9,492 bases of DNA. Origin: CAZQKL01 sp964593895 [NCBI: uncultured bacterium] (lineage in GTDB: Bacteria > DYJV01). Where the stretch lies: positions 1 through 9,492 of the forward strand of contig CAZQKL010000080.1 of assembly GCA_964593895.1 (NCBI GenBank), in the 5' to 3' direction. The notes beneath the pieces were generated by a model. The model was not told the origin of the DNA. It did not search any database and saw only the letters and a program-made list of their open reading frames with translations. The translations under genes were made by a program, and so were the position numbers. The number at the start of each line of letters is the position of its first letter. Within the stretch, counting starts at the first letter, position 1. Positions 1 to 7,625 of the stretch are shown piece by piece.

Positions 1-41
1 ATTAATCTTTTTAACTCCAAGAATTGTAAAAAATTTCTAAT

Positions 42-1859
42 CTATTCTTCATAAAACATCTTTAAAATTTTACTCCTATTTGGATGTCTTAATTTTCTTA
101 AAGCTTTTGCCTCAATCTGTCTAATTCTTTCTCTTGTAACTTTAAAATCTTTTCCAACTTCTTCTAATGTATGGTCACATTTTTCTCCAATTCCAAATCT
201 CATCCTTAAAACTTTCTCTTCTCTTGGAGTTAATGTTGCAAGCACTTTTCTTATAGTTTCAGCAAGTGAAATTCTAATTGTTGCTTCTGCTGGGTCAACA
301 ACTCTTTTATCTTCAACAAAATCACCTAATATACTGTCTTCATCTTCCCCAATTGGAGTATCAAGAGAAATTGGCTCTTTTGATATTTTTAAAACTTTTC
401 TAACTTTTTCAACAGGCATATCCATTTTTTCTGCTATCTCTTCAGGAGTTGGTTCTCTTCCAAGTTCTTGAACAAGTTCTTTTGTTGTTCTTAAGAGTTT
501 ATTTATTGTTTCTATCATATGTACAGGGATTCTTATTGTTCTTGCCTGATCTGCTATTGCTCTTGTAATTGCCTGTCTAATCCACCATGTTGCGTATGTG
601 GAAAATTTGTATCCTCTCTGATATTCAAATTTATCAATTGCTTTAATTAAGCCAATATTTCCTTCCTGAACTAAATCTAAAAATTGTAAACCTCTATTTG
701 CATATTTTTTTGCAATGCTTACAACAAGTCTCAAATTTGCCTGAATTAACTCATTTTTAGCTTTGGTAACTTTATGCTCTGCTTCTTTAATTTCCCAGTA
801 AACCTTTTTAAATTCATCAATTGTGTAACCTGCTTTTTCCTCAATCTCTTTTAATCTTTCAATATTTCTCTTATAATTTTTAGCAAGCTCAATCACTCTA
901 TTAATTGTTAATGGATATTTTGCATATTTTTTAGCAAATTCTTCAGATTTTATAATTTTTTCATAATCAGTCTCTATATCAGGTATCATTGTTTTAATTG
1001 ATTTATTCTCTCTTTCTATTTTATTTATCTCATCCATCATCTGATTGAATTTTTCAATAATTGAAGAAAGTTGTTTATTTTTTAAATTCATCTGCTTTAT
1101 ATACTCAATTATCAGCTCTTTATTTTTTTCAATTTCTTTTTCAATTTTATTTTTCTCATCTTCATTGTCAATTGTTTCTAACTTTATTTTTAATTCATCG
1201 TTTTTATTTTTTAACTCCTTTATCTTTGAAATTAAATCTAAAATTCTTTCTCTCTGAATTTTTTCCTCTTCACTTACAAATTCATACATATCGCTACTTT
1301 CTTCAAATTCATAATTTTCAAGCTCTTCTTCAATGTCTCTTGTTATATCTCTTATCCCTATCTTTTTATTTAAAATTAAATTTTCTAAATTTATAACTTC
1401 CTCCACAAGTATCGGAGATTTCAATAATTTTGAAAGAATAATTTTTTCATTCTTTTCTATCTCTTTTGCAAGTTCAATCTCCTCTTCTTTTGTAAGCACT
1501 TTAATATTTCCCATCTCTTTTAAATAAATTCTAATTGGGTCACTTGCTTTATAGTTTTCATCATCAATAACAATTTTCTCTTCCAATTCCTGAAAACCTT
1601 CCTCCTCATCAACAGATGGTTCAGTCTCTTCCAAAATTTTCTTTGAAATTTTTATATTTTTCTTTTTTGAATCAATTATTTCAATATCCATCTTTTCCAT
1701 CAATGTAATAATATCATCAATCTGTTCAGGAGTAATATCTTCTGGTAAAGAATTGTTTAACTCTTCAAATGTAATAAACCCCCTTTCTTTCCCATAAGAT
1801 ATGAGTTGCCTTATTTCTTTAATTTTTTTAATATCAAAACCTTTTTTGGCTAACTCCAT
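42..1859 (-). CDS. rpoD: RNA polymerase primary sigma factor RpoD (sigma-70 group 1)
   Basis: Housekeeping sigma factor that directs RNA polymerase core to -10/-35 promoters. The 605-residue protein shows the full group 1 layout. Region 1.1 is at about residues 10-65 and region 1.2 at about 107-135 ([11 protein letters not shown]). A Lys/Glu-rich, probably coiled-coil non-conserved insert spans about 140-355. Region 2 is at about 365-436, with the RpoD-box stretch [13 protein letters not shown] and the region 2.3/2.4 segment [20 protein letters not shown]. Region 3 is at about 450-515. Region 4 is at about 540-600, with the -35-binding helix-turn-helix [20 protein letters not shown]. The length is close to the 613 residues of E. 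coli RpoD, whose insert is similarly large; Firmicute SigA proteins usually lack it. The start codon overlaps the dnaG stop (TAATG, one shared base), and a perfect AAGGAGG lies 10 nt upstream, so the start is well supported. It is the last visible gene of the rsmI-dnaB-dnaG-rpoD unit. I see no damage or missing motif. Confidence 0.97.
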   Translation of the reverse strand: MELAKKGFDIKKIKEIRQLISYGKERGFITFEELNNSLPEDITPEQIDDIITLMEKMDIEIIDSKKKNIKISKKILEETEPSVDEEEGFQELEEKIVIDDENYKASDPIRIYLKEMGNIKVLTKEEEIELAKEIEKNEKIILSKLLKSPILVEEVINLENLILNKKIGIRDITRDIEEELENYEFEESSDMYEFVSEEEKIQRERILDLISKIKELKNKNDELKIKLETIDNEDEKNKIEKEIEKNKELIIEYIKQMNLKNKQLSSIIEKFNQMMDEINKIERENKSIKTMIPDIETDYEKIIKSEEFAKKYAKYPLTINRVIELAKNYKRNIERLKEIEEKAGYTIDEFKKVYWEIKEAEHKVTKAKNELIQANLRLVVSIAKKYANRGLQFLDLVQEGNIGLIKAIDKFEYQRGYKFSTYATWWIRQAITRAIADQARTIRIPVHMIETINKLLRTTKELVQELGREPTPEEIAEKMDMPVEKVRKVLKISKEPISLDTPIGEDEDSILGDFVEDKRVVDPAEATIRISLAETIRKVLATLTPREEKVLRMRFGIGEKCDHTLEEVGKDFKVTRERIRQIEAKALRKLRHPNRSKILKMFYEE

Positions 1860-3574
1860 TATCCCATCGCCTCCTTCTGTAATTTTTCAATTCTATTTAA
1901 AATTTTATAATATTCTTCATTCTGATATTCGCCTTTTTTTTCAAATTCTTTTAAAGTTTCTTTATATTTTTTTATTAAACTTCTGTAAAAATTCAATTTT
2001 AACCTTTCAAAAGCTTCTTTTATAAACTTTTCTTTTATATCTTTTCTTATCCCAAGGTCATAGGTAAGATATATTCTTACTCTTTTCTTTTCCTCTTCTG
2101 AAAATTCTTCATCAGTTTCTATTGATAAAACATTTTTTGTTGATTTTACTTTATTTAACAATTTTTTATTAAAATCATCTGTAATATACTCTAAAATTTC
2201 GTTGTTTATCTCAACTTCATCTAAATTTTGAATAATAAAAGCGGTTATTTTATCCTCTGCATTTAACTCTATTCTTTTTTCATTTTTATCTTCATTTGTT
2301 AGTCTTCTTACTTTAACATACTTTTTAAAGTAATCTTTAATTTCATTTTCAGTAATTTCTAAAAACTCAGCAATTTTCTTCAAAAAATAATTTCTATAAA
2401 CAGGATTTTCAATTTCAATATAAATATTTTGAATTTTTTTTAGCACCTTTAATTTGGTATTAATTTGATTTAAGTCAAGATGTTTAATTTTATCAAAAAT
2501 AAATTCAGTTAAATCTTTTGCCTTATTTTTTAAGTCTAAAAAATCTTCAATTTCTTTTAATTTAAAAAAATCATCAGGGTCTAATTTATCAGGCAATGAA
2601 ATTATCTTTGGGATAATATTTTTATTTATGCATATGATACTTCCCCTTACACTTGCCTTTATTCCAGCATTATCTCCATCATAAAGAAAATATATATTTT
2701 CAGTAAACCTTTTTAATATATCAATTTGCGTTAAAGTTAAACTTGTTCCAAGTGAAGCAACACAATTTTTTATTCCGTTTTTGTATAAAGAAATTAAATC
2801 CATATATCCTTCAACAATTATTACTTCATTAAGTTTTTTTATATTTTCTTTACTCTCAAAAATCCCATAAAGGGATCTGCTCTTATTATAAACAGGAGTT
2901 TCCGGAGAATTTAAATATTTTGGCATATTATTATCATTTAAAACTCTTCCTCCAAAAGCTATAAACTCTCCATGGATATTTCTTATCGGAAATATAATTC
3001 TATTTTTAAATGTTTCATAATAATTTCCACCTTTTTCTTTTACAAGACCTGCTTTTTTAACTAAATCAATAGGAATACCCTTATTATTATAAAATTCTAA
3101 AAGCTCTCCTTCTTCTCCACTATATCCAAGATAAAATTTTTCAATTATATCTTCATTTAAGCCTCTTTTTTCTATAAAATCTTTTATAATTTTGTTTTTC
3201 AAATTTTTTAATAAATTTTTATGAAAAAAATCAGCGGTTAATTTATTTAATTCAATTATTTTTAAATAATCACTTCCACCTTCATATTCAACTTGAATTC
3301 CATACTCTTTTGCAAGTTTTAAGGCAGCTTCAAAATAGTTTATCCCTTCAATTTCACTAACAAATTTTATAACATCTCCACCTTTACCACAACCAAAACA
3401 GTGAAAAATTTGCTTTTGTGGACTTACAAAAAATGAAGGAGTTTTCTCACTATGAAAAGGACATAAAGCCCTAAAATTAACTCCTGTTCTTTTTAAAACA
3501 AGATAATTAGAAACAACATCAACAATATCTATCTGCTCTCTTATTGTATTTAAAGTATTTTCAGATATTCGCAT
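1859..3574 (-). CDS. dnaG: DNA primase DnaG
   Basis: Primase that lays down RNA primers for lagging-strand and origin replication, working on the DnaB helicase at the fork. The 571-residue protein begins with the family-typical segment through [22 protein letters not shown]2 zinc-ribbon follows, with ligands readable as Cys38, His41, Cys59 and Cys62 (CPFH and CFGCG). The RNA-polymerase core contains NRIIFPIRN (191-199) and FGGR (207-210). The TOPRIM catalytic part carries VIIVEGYMD (Glu255), YDGDNAG (Asp299, Asp301) and DPDD (332-335). From about residue 440 a helical C-terminal domain matches the position of the DnaB-binding domain. Length and domain order are normal. It starts 3 nt after the dnaB stop and its own stop shares one base with the rpoD start. 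Only a weak GAAG-like ribosome site precedes it, so translation is probably coupled to dnaB. Confidence 0.97.
   Translation of the reverse strand: MRISENTLNTIREQIDIVDVVSNYLVLKRTGVNFRALCPFHSEKTPSFFVSPQKQIFHCFGCGKGGDVIKFVSEIEGINYFEAALKLAKEYGIQVEYEGGSDYLKIIELNKLTADFFHKNLLKNLKNKIIKDFIEKRGLNEDIIEKFYLGYSGEEGELLEFYNNKGIPIDLVKKAGLVKEKGGNYYETFKNRIIFPIRNIHGEFIAFGGRVLNDNNMPKYLNSPETPVYNKSRSLYGIFESKENIKKLNEVIIVEGYMDLISLYKNGIKNCVASLGTSLTLTQIDILKRFTENIYFLYDGDNAGIKASVRGSIICINKNIIPKIISLPDKLDPDDFFKLKEIEDFLDLKNKAKDLTEFIFDKIKHLDLNQINTKLKVLKKIQNIYIEIENPVYRNYFLKKIAEFLEITENEIKDYFKKYVKVRRLTNEDKNEKRIELNAEDKITAFIIQNLDEVEINNEILEYITDDFNKKLLNKVKSTKNVLSIETDEEFSEEEKKRVRIYLTYDLGIRKDIKEKFIKEAFERLKLNFYRSLIKKYKETLKEFEKKGEYQNEEYYKILNRIEKLQKEAMG
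1870..1876 (-). promoter_or_regulatory. Shine-Dalgarno site of rpoD inside the dnaG 3' end
   Basis: On the minus strand AAGGAGG lies within the last codons of dnaG (Lys-Glu-Ala), 10 nt before the rpoD ATG at 1859. It is the strongest ribosome binding site on the leftward operon and settles the rpoD start. Together with the TAATG stop/start overlap it suggests both direct initiation and coupling to dnaG translation. Confidence 0.8.
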
Positions 3575-3577
3575 AAT

Positions 3578-4924
3578 CTAAAATGAAGTTTCTTCAAGAG
3601 TTTCGTAATAATCAGGTGCAAGATTTGCAAAAGTAGTTGTATCCGCATTAAATTTTAAATGTATAGTTCCTGTAGGACCATTCCTGTGTTTTCCAATAAT
3701 TATCTCAGCTATTCCTTTATCTTTTGTATTCTGATTATAAACTTCATCTCTGTAAATAAATAAAATAACATCAGCATCCTGTTCTATTGCTCCAGATTCC
3801 CTTAAATCTGCAAGTTGAGGTCTTTTGTTAGATCTCTGCTCAACAGCTCTATTTAACTGTGATAAAGCAATAACTGGAATATTAAGTTCTCTTGCAAGAT
3901 TTTTTAATGCTCTTGAAATTTCAGAAATTTCCCTTTCTCTTGAATCTCTATCCTCAAAACCTCTAACAAGTTGTAAATAATCAACTATAACAAGCTGAAT
4001 ATTTTCTTGAGCCTTTAATCTCCTTGCTTTTGATCTTATTTCAAGAATACTCATTGCAGGTGTATCATCTATAAATAACTTTCCCTCACTTAAAGTTCCA
4101 GCAGCTTCAGTAATTATTCTCCACTGTTCTTTTGCTATAAAACCATTTCGCAACTGGTTTGAAGGAATTCCTGTTTCCTGGGAAAGCAATCTAAAACCAA
4201 GCTGTTCTCTTGACATTTCAAGAGAAAAAAATGCAACTGGAATTTTTCTCTGAATTGCAATATAGTGTGCTATATTTAAACAGAAAGCAGTTTTACCCAT
4301 ACTTGGCCTTCCAGCAACAATTATTAAATCTGAAGGATGAAATCCACTTAATTTTCTATCAAGGTCAATAAATCCAGAAGGAAGTCCTGAGACATAACTT
4401 TTTGTTGCATAAAGCCTTTCTATTGTTGCTACTGTATCTGATATTATTGAAGTTAAATCAAAGAAAGTTGTGGTAAATCTATTTTCAGATATCTCAAAAA
4501 ATTTCTTTTCAACTCTATCAAGAAATTCATCAATATTTTCAGGTTCTTCATAGCAATTTTCAATTATTTCAGTTGAAGTTAAAATAATCTGTCTTAATAA
4601 AGATTTTTCCTTGACAATTTTAGCATAATGAATTGCATTTGCGCTTGTAGGAACTTCTTCCAAAATCTCTGTCAAATATGAACTTCCCCCAATCTTTTCA
4701 ATCTGATTGTTTTTAATTAAATAATCTGAAACTGTAATTATATCAATAGGTTCTCTCTGATTATATAAGGAAATAAATGCCTTAAAGATAATTTTATGAG
4801 ATTCTTTATAAAAATCTTCAGGTGATAAAAAATCCACAATTTGGTCTAAAATTTTATTATCAATAAGAACAGCACCTATAACTGATTTTTCTGCATCAAT
4901 ATTTTGAGGTGGAATTTTTTTCAT
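3578..4924 (-). CDS. dnaB: Replicative DNA helicase DnaB
   Basis: Hexameric 5'-3' helicase that unwinds DNA at the replication fork and recruits DnaG. The 448-residue protein has the N-terminal primase-interacting helical domain at about 5-105 (PQNIDAEKSVIGAVL), a linker, and a RecA-like motor from about residue 180. Visible motor motifs are Walker A GRPSMGKT (205-212, Lys211), the catalytic-glutamate segment SLEM (Glu236), Walker B LVIVDYLQL (Asp315), ALSQLNR (353-359), DLRESGAIEQDAD (373-385) and the C-terminal KHRNGPTG segment (412-419) that supplies the arginine finger. There is no intein or insertion, and the length is normal. The ATG overlaps the rsmI stop by 4 nt (ATGA). No Shine-Dalgarno sequence is visible before it, which points to termination-reinitiation from rsmI. 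Its place next to dnaG puts two physically interacting proteins on one message. Confidence 0.97.
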   Translation of the reverse strand: MKKIPPQNIDAEKSVIGAVLIDNKILDQIVDFLSPEDFYKESHKIIFKAFISLYNQREPIDIITVSDYLIKNNQIEKIGGSSYLTEILEEVPTSANAIHYAKIVKEKSLLRQIILTSTEIIENCYEEPENIDEFLDRVEKKFFEISENRFTTTFFDLTSIISDTVATIERLYATKSYVSGLPSGFIDLDRKLSGFHPSDLIIVAGRPSMGKTAFCLNIAHYIAIQRKIPVAFFSLEMSREQLGFRLLSQETGIPSNQLRNGFIAKEQWRIITEAAGTLSEGKLFIDDTPAMSILEIRSKARRLKAQENIQLVIVDYLQLVRGFEDRDSREREISEISRALKNLARELNIPVIALSQLNRAVEQRSNKRPQLADLRESGAIEQDADVILFIYRDEVYNQNTKDKGIAEIIIGKHRNGPTGTIHLKFNADTTTFANLAPDYYETLEETSF

Positions 4925-5721
4925 GATTTTAATAAATTATAAACTTTGTTTTTTGAAATTTTATATTTTTCTGTAACAAAATTTATTATCTCTTTATTGG
5001 AAAAATTTAATTTTTTTAAAATTTCTATATCTTCTTCATAATCTTCCTTTTTTTTAAATGTATTTTCAATTCCAGCAGTAAATTCTCCTTTTGGCTCTTT
5101 CTTTGAATAATAATTAACTAAATTTTTAACTCTATCATAAATTATCTCTTCAAACTTCTTTGTAAGTTCTCTACCAACAATTAATTTTAAATTTTTATCA
5201 ATTTTTTCAATAATTTTTAATGTATCCAAAAACCGAGTTGGTGCTTCAAAAAAAAATATATTTTTACCTTCCATGAGAAGTTTTACTAATCTCTTTTCTC
5301 TTTTAACTGGACTTTTATCAAGAAATCCAACAAACACAAATTCTTTATTATCAAATGGTGTAACTGATAAAATTGTAGTTAAAGCAGAAACTCCTGGAAC
5401 TGGAATTATCTCTATATTTTTTTCAAAGCATATTTTAATTAAATCTTTTCCAGGGTCTGAAATTAAAGGTGTTCCAGCATCAGAAACAACTGCAACATCA
5501 ATATTTTTTCCTAATAATTCTATTACCTTATAAGTTTTTTTGATTTCATTAAATTTATGTAAAGATTCTACTTTTTTGTTAAAAATTTTATATGCCCCAA
5601 GAAGTTTTTTAACAACTCTTGTGTCTTCTGCAAAAATGTAATCAACTTTTCTTAAAATTTTTAAAGCTCTAATTGTAATATCTTGTAAATTACCAATTGG
5701 AGTGGCAACTATATAAAGCAT
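4921..5721 (-). CDS. rsmI: 16S rRNA (cytidine(1402)-2'-O)-methyltransferase RsmI
   Basis: SAM-dependent enzyme that 2'-O-methylates C1402 of 16S rRNA in the decoding centre. With the start placed at 5721 the protein is 266 residues and begins MLYIVATPIGNLQDIT, exactly where the family normally begins. A longer in-frame reading from 5778 would add 19 residues and run through the likely promoter, so I reject it. Tetrapyrrole-methylase-fold motifs seen are ATPIGNL (6-12), AEDTR (31-35), SDAGTPLISDPG (80-91), PVPGVSA (107-113), EAPTR (159-163) and GREL(T)K (183-188). Residues 237-264 resemble the small C-terminal helix-turn-helix domain of RsmI. The protein is slightly shorter than E. coli RsmI. 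It is the first gene of the leftward operon and overlaps dnaB by 4 nt. No clear Shine-Dalgarno site precedes it; a small hairpin lies there instead. Confidence 0.95.
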   Translation of the reverse strand: MLYIVATPIGNLQDITIRALKILRKVDYIFAEDTRVVKKLLGAYKIFNKKVESLHKFNEIKKTYKVIELLGKNIDVAVVSDAGTPLISDPGKDLIKICFEKNIEIIPVPGVSALTTILSVTPFDNKEFVFVGFLDKSPVKREKRLVKLLMEGKNIFFFEAPTRFLDTLKIIEKIDKNLKLIVGRELTKKFEEIIYDRVKNLVNYYSKKEPKGEFTAGIENTFKKKEDYEEDIEILKKLNFSNKEIINFVTEKYKISKNKVYNLLKS

Positions 5722-5726
5722 TATTT

Positions 5727-5740
5727 TGGGAAAAGTCCCA
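5727..5740 (-). other. Small inverted repeat in the rsmI leader
   Basis: TGGGA (5727-5731) and TCCCA (5736-5740) form a perfect 5-bp stem with a 4-nt loop. It ends 5 nt before the rsmI ATG and occupies the position where a Shine-Dalgarno site would be expected. If the minus-strand promoter is right, the hairpin sits at the extreme 5' end of the message. It has no T-run after it, so it is not a terminator. It could affect mRNA stability or access to the start codon, or be chance. Confidence 0.4.
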
Positions 5741-5746
5741 TATAAA

Positions 5747-5775
5747 ATTATAACTACCTTGTCAACAAAAATCAA
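5747..5775 (-). promoter_or_regulatory. Promoter of the rsmI-dnaB-dnaG-rpoD operon
   Basis: On the minus strand a -35 box TTGATT (5775-5770), a 17-nt spacer and a perfect -10 box TATAAT (5752-5747) fit the sigma-70 consensus. Transcription would begin near 5741-5739, giving an rsmI leader of about 20 nt. A competing reading uses TTGACA (5765-5760) with TATGGG 17 nt further on. The first has the better -10 box. Because rpoD is the last gene, the sigma factor would feed back on this promoter. Confidence 0.6.
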
Positions 5776-5803
5776 CATAAAAATATAAAAATTTTAAAAA
5801 TAC

Positions 5804-5832
5804 TTGACATCAGAATTAAAAATTTTTATGTA
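5804..5832 (+). promoter_or_regulatory. Likely promoter of the rimP-nusA-ylxR-infB operon
   Basis: A perfect -35 box TTGACA (5804-5809) is followed after 17 nt by TATGTA (5827-5832), a weak -10 that lacks the conserved last T. TAAAAT at 5831-5836 is a better -10 match but sits 21 nt from the -35, which is too far. Either choice starts the transcript near 5839-5844, at or inside the left arm of the following hairpin. It is the only good -35 on the plus strand in the intergenic gap. Confidence 0.5.
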
Positions 5833-5837
5833 AAATT

Positions 5838-5864
5838 AAAGTGGGCTTTAAGCCCACTTTTTTT
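5838..5864 (+). terminator. Intrinsic-terminator-shaped hairpin in the rimP leader (probable attenuator)
   Basis: The left arm AAAGTGGGCT (5838-5847) and right arm AGCCCACTTT (5851-5860) pair perfectly over 10 bp around a 3-nt loop, and the T tract runs through 5858-5864. This is the canonical Rho-independent terminator form on the plus strand. On the minus strand the trailing sequence is less T-rich. There is no plus-strand gene upstream to terminate, and the T tract stops only 2 nt before the rimP ribosome binding site, so it belongs to the rimP leader. NusA-dependent premature termination ahead of the rimP (ylxS)-nusA operon is known in Bacillus subtilis, and a premature terminator has been reported in rimP leaders of other bacteria. 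A similar feedback role here is inference. It may instead block antisense transcription from reaching rimP, or protect the 5' end. Confidence 0.75.
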
Positions 5865-5866
5865 AT

Positions 5867-5870
5867 GGGG
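5867..5870 (+). promoter_or_regulatory. Ribosome binding site that sets the rimP start
   Basis: GGGG at 5867-5870 lies 6 nt before the ATG at 5877. This favours 5877 over the in-frame ATG at 5865, which overlaps the site, and over the GTG at 5841, which lies inside the terminator hairpin. The site begins immediately after the hairpin's T tract, so hairpin formation would not directly hide it. Confidence 0.65.
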
Positions 5871-5876
5871 ATTAAT

Positions 5877-6350
5877 ATGGATAAAAAAGAAATAGTTGAA
5901 AAAACATATAAATTACTTGAAAATTTTATTGAATCTTTAGGATACGAAGTTATTGAAATTGATTTTTTGAAAGAGCAGAAAGGATGGGTTTTAAGAATTT
6001 ATATAGATAAAGAAAAGGGAGTAACAATTGATGATTGTGTAAAAGTTAGTGAAACTATATCTCCAATTCTTGATGTTGAAGATTATATAAATTTTTCTTA
6101 TAATTTAGAAGTTTCAAGTCCAGGGCTAAATAGACCATTAAGAAAAGAGAAACATTTTAAAAAAGTTATAGGAGAGGAAGTAAAAATTTCTCTTGAAGAA
6201 GGTCTTGAAGAATATAATATGAGAAAAAATTATAAAGGAATTTTAAAAAAAGTAGAAAATGAAATATTAACAGTTGAAATAGATAAAAAGGAATATAAAA
6301 TCCCAATATCAAAAATAAAAAAAGCAAATCTTGTTTATAAATTTAAATAA
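5877..6350 (+). CDS. rimP: Ribosome maturation factor RimP
   Basis: RimP binds the free 30S subunit precursor and helps late 16S rRNA folding and protein assembly. From the ATG at 5877 the product is 157 residues, close to the usual length of about 150. The N-terminal domain (about 1-85) contains the family signature around LEVSSPGLNRPLRKEKHF (77-94). An SH3-like C-terminal domain follows (about 90-155), with YKGILKKVENEILTVEI and a closing KKANLVYKF strand, which is typical. The longer reading from GTG 5841 adds 12 residues encoded by the hairpin and is rejected. nusA starts 12 nt after its stop. It is the first gene of the rightward operon, downstream of the leader hairpin. Confidence 0.95.
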   Translation: MDKKEIVEKTYKLLENFIESLGYEVIEIDFLKEQKGWVLRIYIDKEKGVTIDDCVKVSETISPILDVEDYINFSYNLEVSSPGLNRPLRKEKHFKKVIGEEVKISLEEGLEEYNMRKNYKGILKKVENEILTVEIDKKEYKIPISKIKKANLVYKFK

Positions 6351-6351
6351 A

Positions 6352-6357
6352 GAGGGG
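6352..6357 (+). promoter_or_regulatory. Shine-Dalgarno site of nusA
   Basis: GAGGGG in the 12-nt gap between rimP and nusA lies 5 nt before the nusA ATG at 6363. It supports that start, which also matches the normal N-terminus of NusA. Confidence 0.75.
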
Positions 6358-6362
6358 AAAAA

Positions 6363-7625
6363 ATGAGTCTCAACTTAAATTATGTGCTTGAACAGGTAAG
6401 TAGAGAAAAGAAAATTGATAAAGAAGTTTTAATTGAAGCAATAGAGGAAGCTGTCCTTGCTGCTGCAAAGAAAAAGTATCCAGACAGAGACCTTGAAGCA
6501 AGGTATAATGAGAATACTGGAGAAGTTGAAGTTTATGAATTTGTTGAAGTTGTGGATAAAGTTGAGGATTCCTACAGACAAATCTCATATGAAGAAGCAA
6601 AAGAAATAGACCCTGAAGTTGAAATTGGCGATGAGCTTGGTTTAAAAATAGATTCAGAGGAGTTACAAAGAACCTCTGTTCAGCTTGCAAAACAGATAAT
6701 AATTAATAAACTTAGAGACGCTGAAAGAGAAGTTATTTATAATGAATATAAAGATAGAATAGGAGAACTTGTAATAGGTTATCTTCAGAGAGAAGAGAAA
6801 GGAAATTTAATAATAAATTTAGGGAAAACTGAAGGAATTATTCCAAGAAATGAACAATCACCAGCAGATAACTTTTCACAAGGAGAGAGAGTAAAAGCTG
6901 TAATTATTGATGTGAAAAAAGAATCAAAAGGTCCTCAGATAATTCTATCACGAACTCACCCAGATTTATTGAAAAGACTTTTTGAACTTGAAGTTCCAGA
7001 AATATATGAAGGACTTGTTGAAATAAAAGCTGTTGCAAGAGACCCAGGAAAAAGAGCAAAAGTTGCAGTTTATTCAAAAAATATGGATATTGACCCTGTT
7101 GGAGCATGCGTTGGAATGAGAGGCTCAAGAGTAAATGCTATTACTAAAGAATTGAGAGGAGAAAGAATTGATATTGTTAGATGGGACCCAGATCCTGTTG
7201 AATTTGTAAAAAATGCATTGAGCCCTGCTCAGATAAATAAAATAATTCTTGATGAAGAAGATAAAATAATGGAAATCATTGTGCCAAATGAAAATCTATC
7301 TGTTGCAATTGGAAAAAGAGGACAAAATGTTAAACTTGCTGCAAAATTAACTGGATACAGAATTGATATAAAAAGTGAAGCAAAAGCTGAAGAGGAATTT
7401 GAAAATGTTTATAAACCTTTTAAAGAAAAAATTGACATTGATTTCCTTTCAATGAGAATTCTATTTGATGAAGGATTTAGAACAATTCCATCTATTGCTG
7501 AAGCTGACCCAGATGAAATCGCAGATATTCTTGATATTGAAACAAGTAAAGCATACGAAATTATTGATGCAGCAAAAGAAATCTTAAAAGAGATGGAAAA
7601 AGAAAAAGAAGATGGCGAAAAATAA
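6363..7625 (+). CDS. nusA: Transcription termination/antitermination factor NusA
   Basis: NusA binds elongating RNA polymerase and nascent RNA, promotes pausing and hairpin-dependent termination, and takes part in rRNA antitermination. The 420-residue protein starts with the polymerase-binding N-terminal domain (1 to about 125, VSREKKIDKEVLIEAIEEAV). An S1 domain follows (about 134-198, ending PQIILSRTHP), then KH1 (about 230-280, GACVGMRGSRVNAITKEL) and KH2 (about 300-345, LSVAIGKRGQNVKLAAKLTG). A single helix-hairpin-helix-like acidic domain occupies about 360-410 (AEADPDEIADILDI). This is intermediate between B. subtilis NusA (about 371 residues, no such domain) and E. coli NusA (495 residues, two acidic repeats). 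Its last 14 nt overlap the start of the ylxR-like gene, so translation of the two is probably coupled. It is a plausible regulator of its own leader terminator. Confidence 0.97.
   Translation: MSLNLNYVLEQVSREKKIDKEVLIEAIEEAVLAAAKKKYPDRDLEARYNENTGEVEVYEFVEVVDKVEDSYRQISYEEAKEIDPEVEIGDELGLKIDSEELQRTSVQLAKQIIINKLRDAEREVIYNEYKDRIGELVIGYLQREEKGNLIINLGKTEGIIPRNEQSPADNFSQGERVKAVIIDVKKESKGPQIILSRTHPDLLKRLFELEVPEIYEGLVEIKAVARDPGKRAKVAVYSKNMDIDPVGACVGMRGSRVNAITKELRGERIDIVRWDPDPVEFVKNALSPAQINKIILDEEDKIMEIIVPNENLSVAIGKRGQNVKLAAKLTGYRIDIKSEAKAEEEFENVYKPFKEKIDIDFLSMRILFDEGFRTIPSIAEADPDEIADILDIETSKAYEIIDAAKEILKEMEKEKEDGEK

Noticed and set aside
1-41. Possible terminator or start of another gene after rpoD
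   Set aside because: No inverted repeat with a T-run is visible. On the minus strand a GGAG (18-15) could be a ribosome site for a gene beginning just outside the window, but the spacing would be long and there is no coding sequence to judge.
1045-2025. Several plus-strand open frames of 64-111 codons antisense to rpoD and dnaG
   Set aside because: They are Phe/Leu/Ser-rich mirror images of Lys/Glu/Ile codons in well-identified genes, overlap one another, and have no recognisable domain.
5048-5055. Run of eight A on the rsmI sense strand as a programmed frameshift site
   Set aside because: Homopolymer A and T runs are common throughout this AT-rich DNA. The rsmI frame continues normally to a complete C-terminus, and no stimulatory structure or alternative frame product is evident.
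5722-5778. Upstream start for rsmI giving 19 extra residues
   Set aside because: The extension would be encoded by the predicted promoter and leader hairpin, and the RsmI family normally begins at the MLYIVATPIGNL segment starting at 5721.
5841-5876. GTG start for rimP adding 12 residues
   Set aside because: The GTG sits in the left arm of the leader hairpin and has no ribosome site. ATG 5877 is preceded by GGGG at good spacing and gives the normal protein length.
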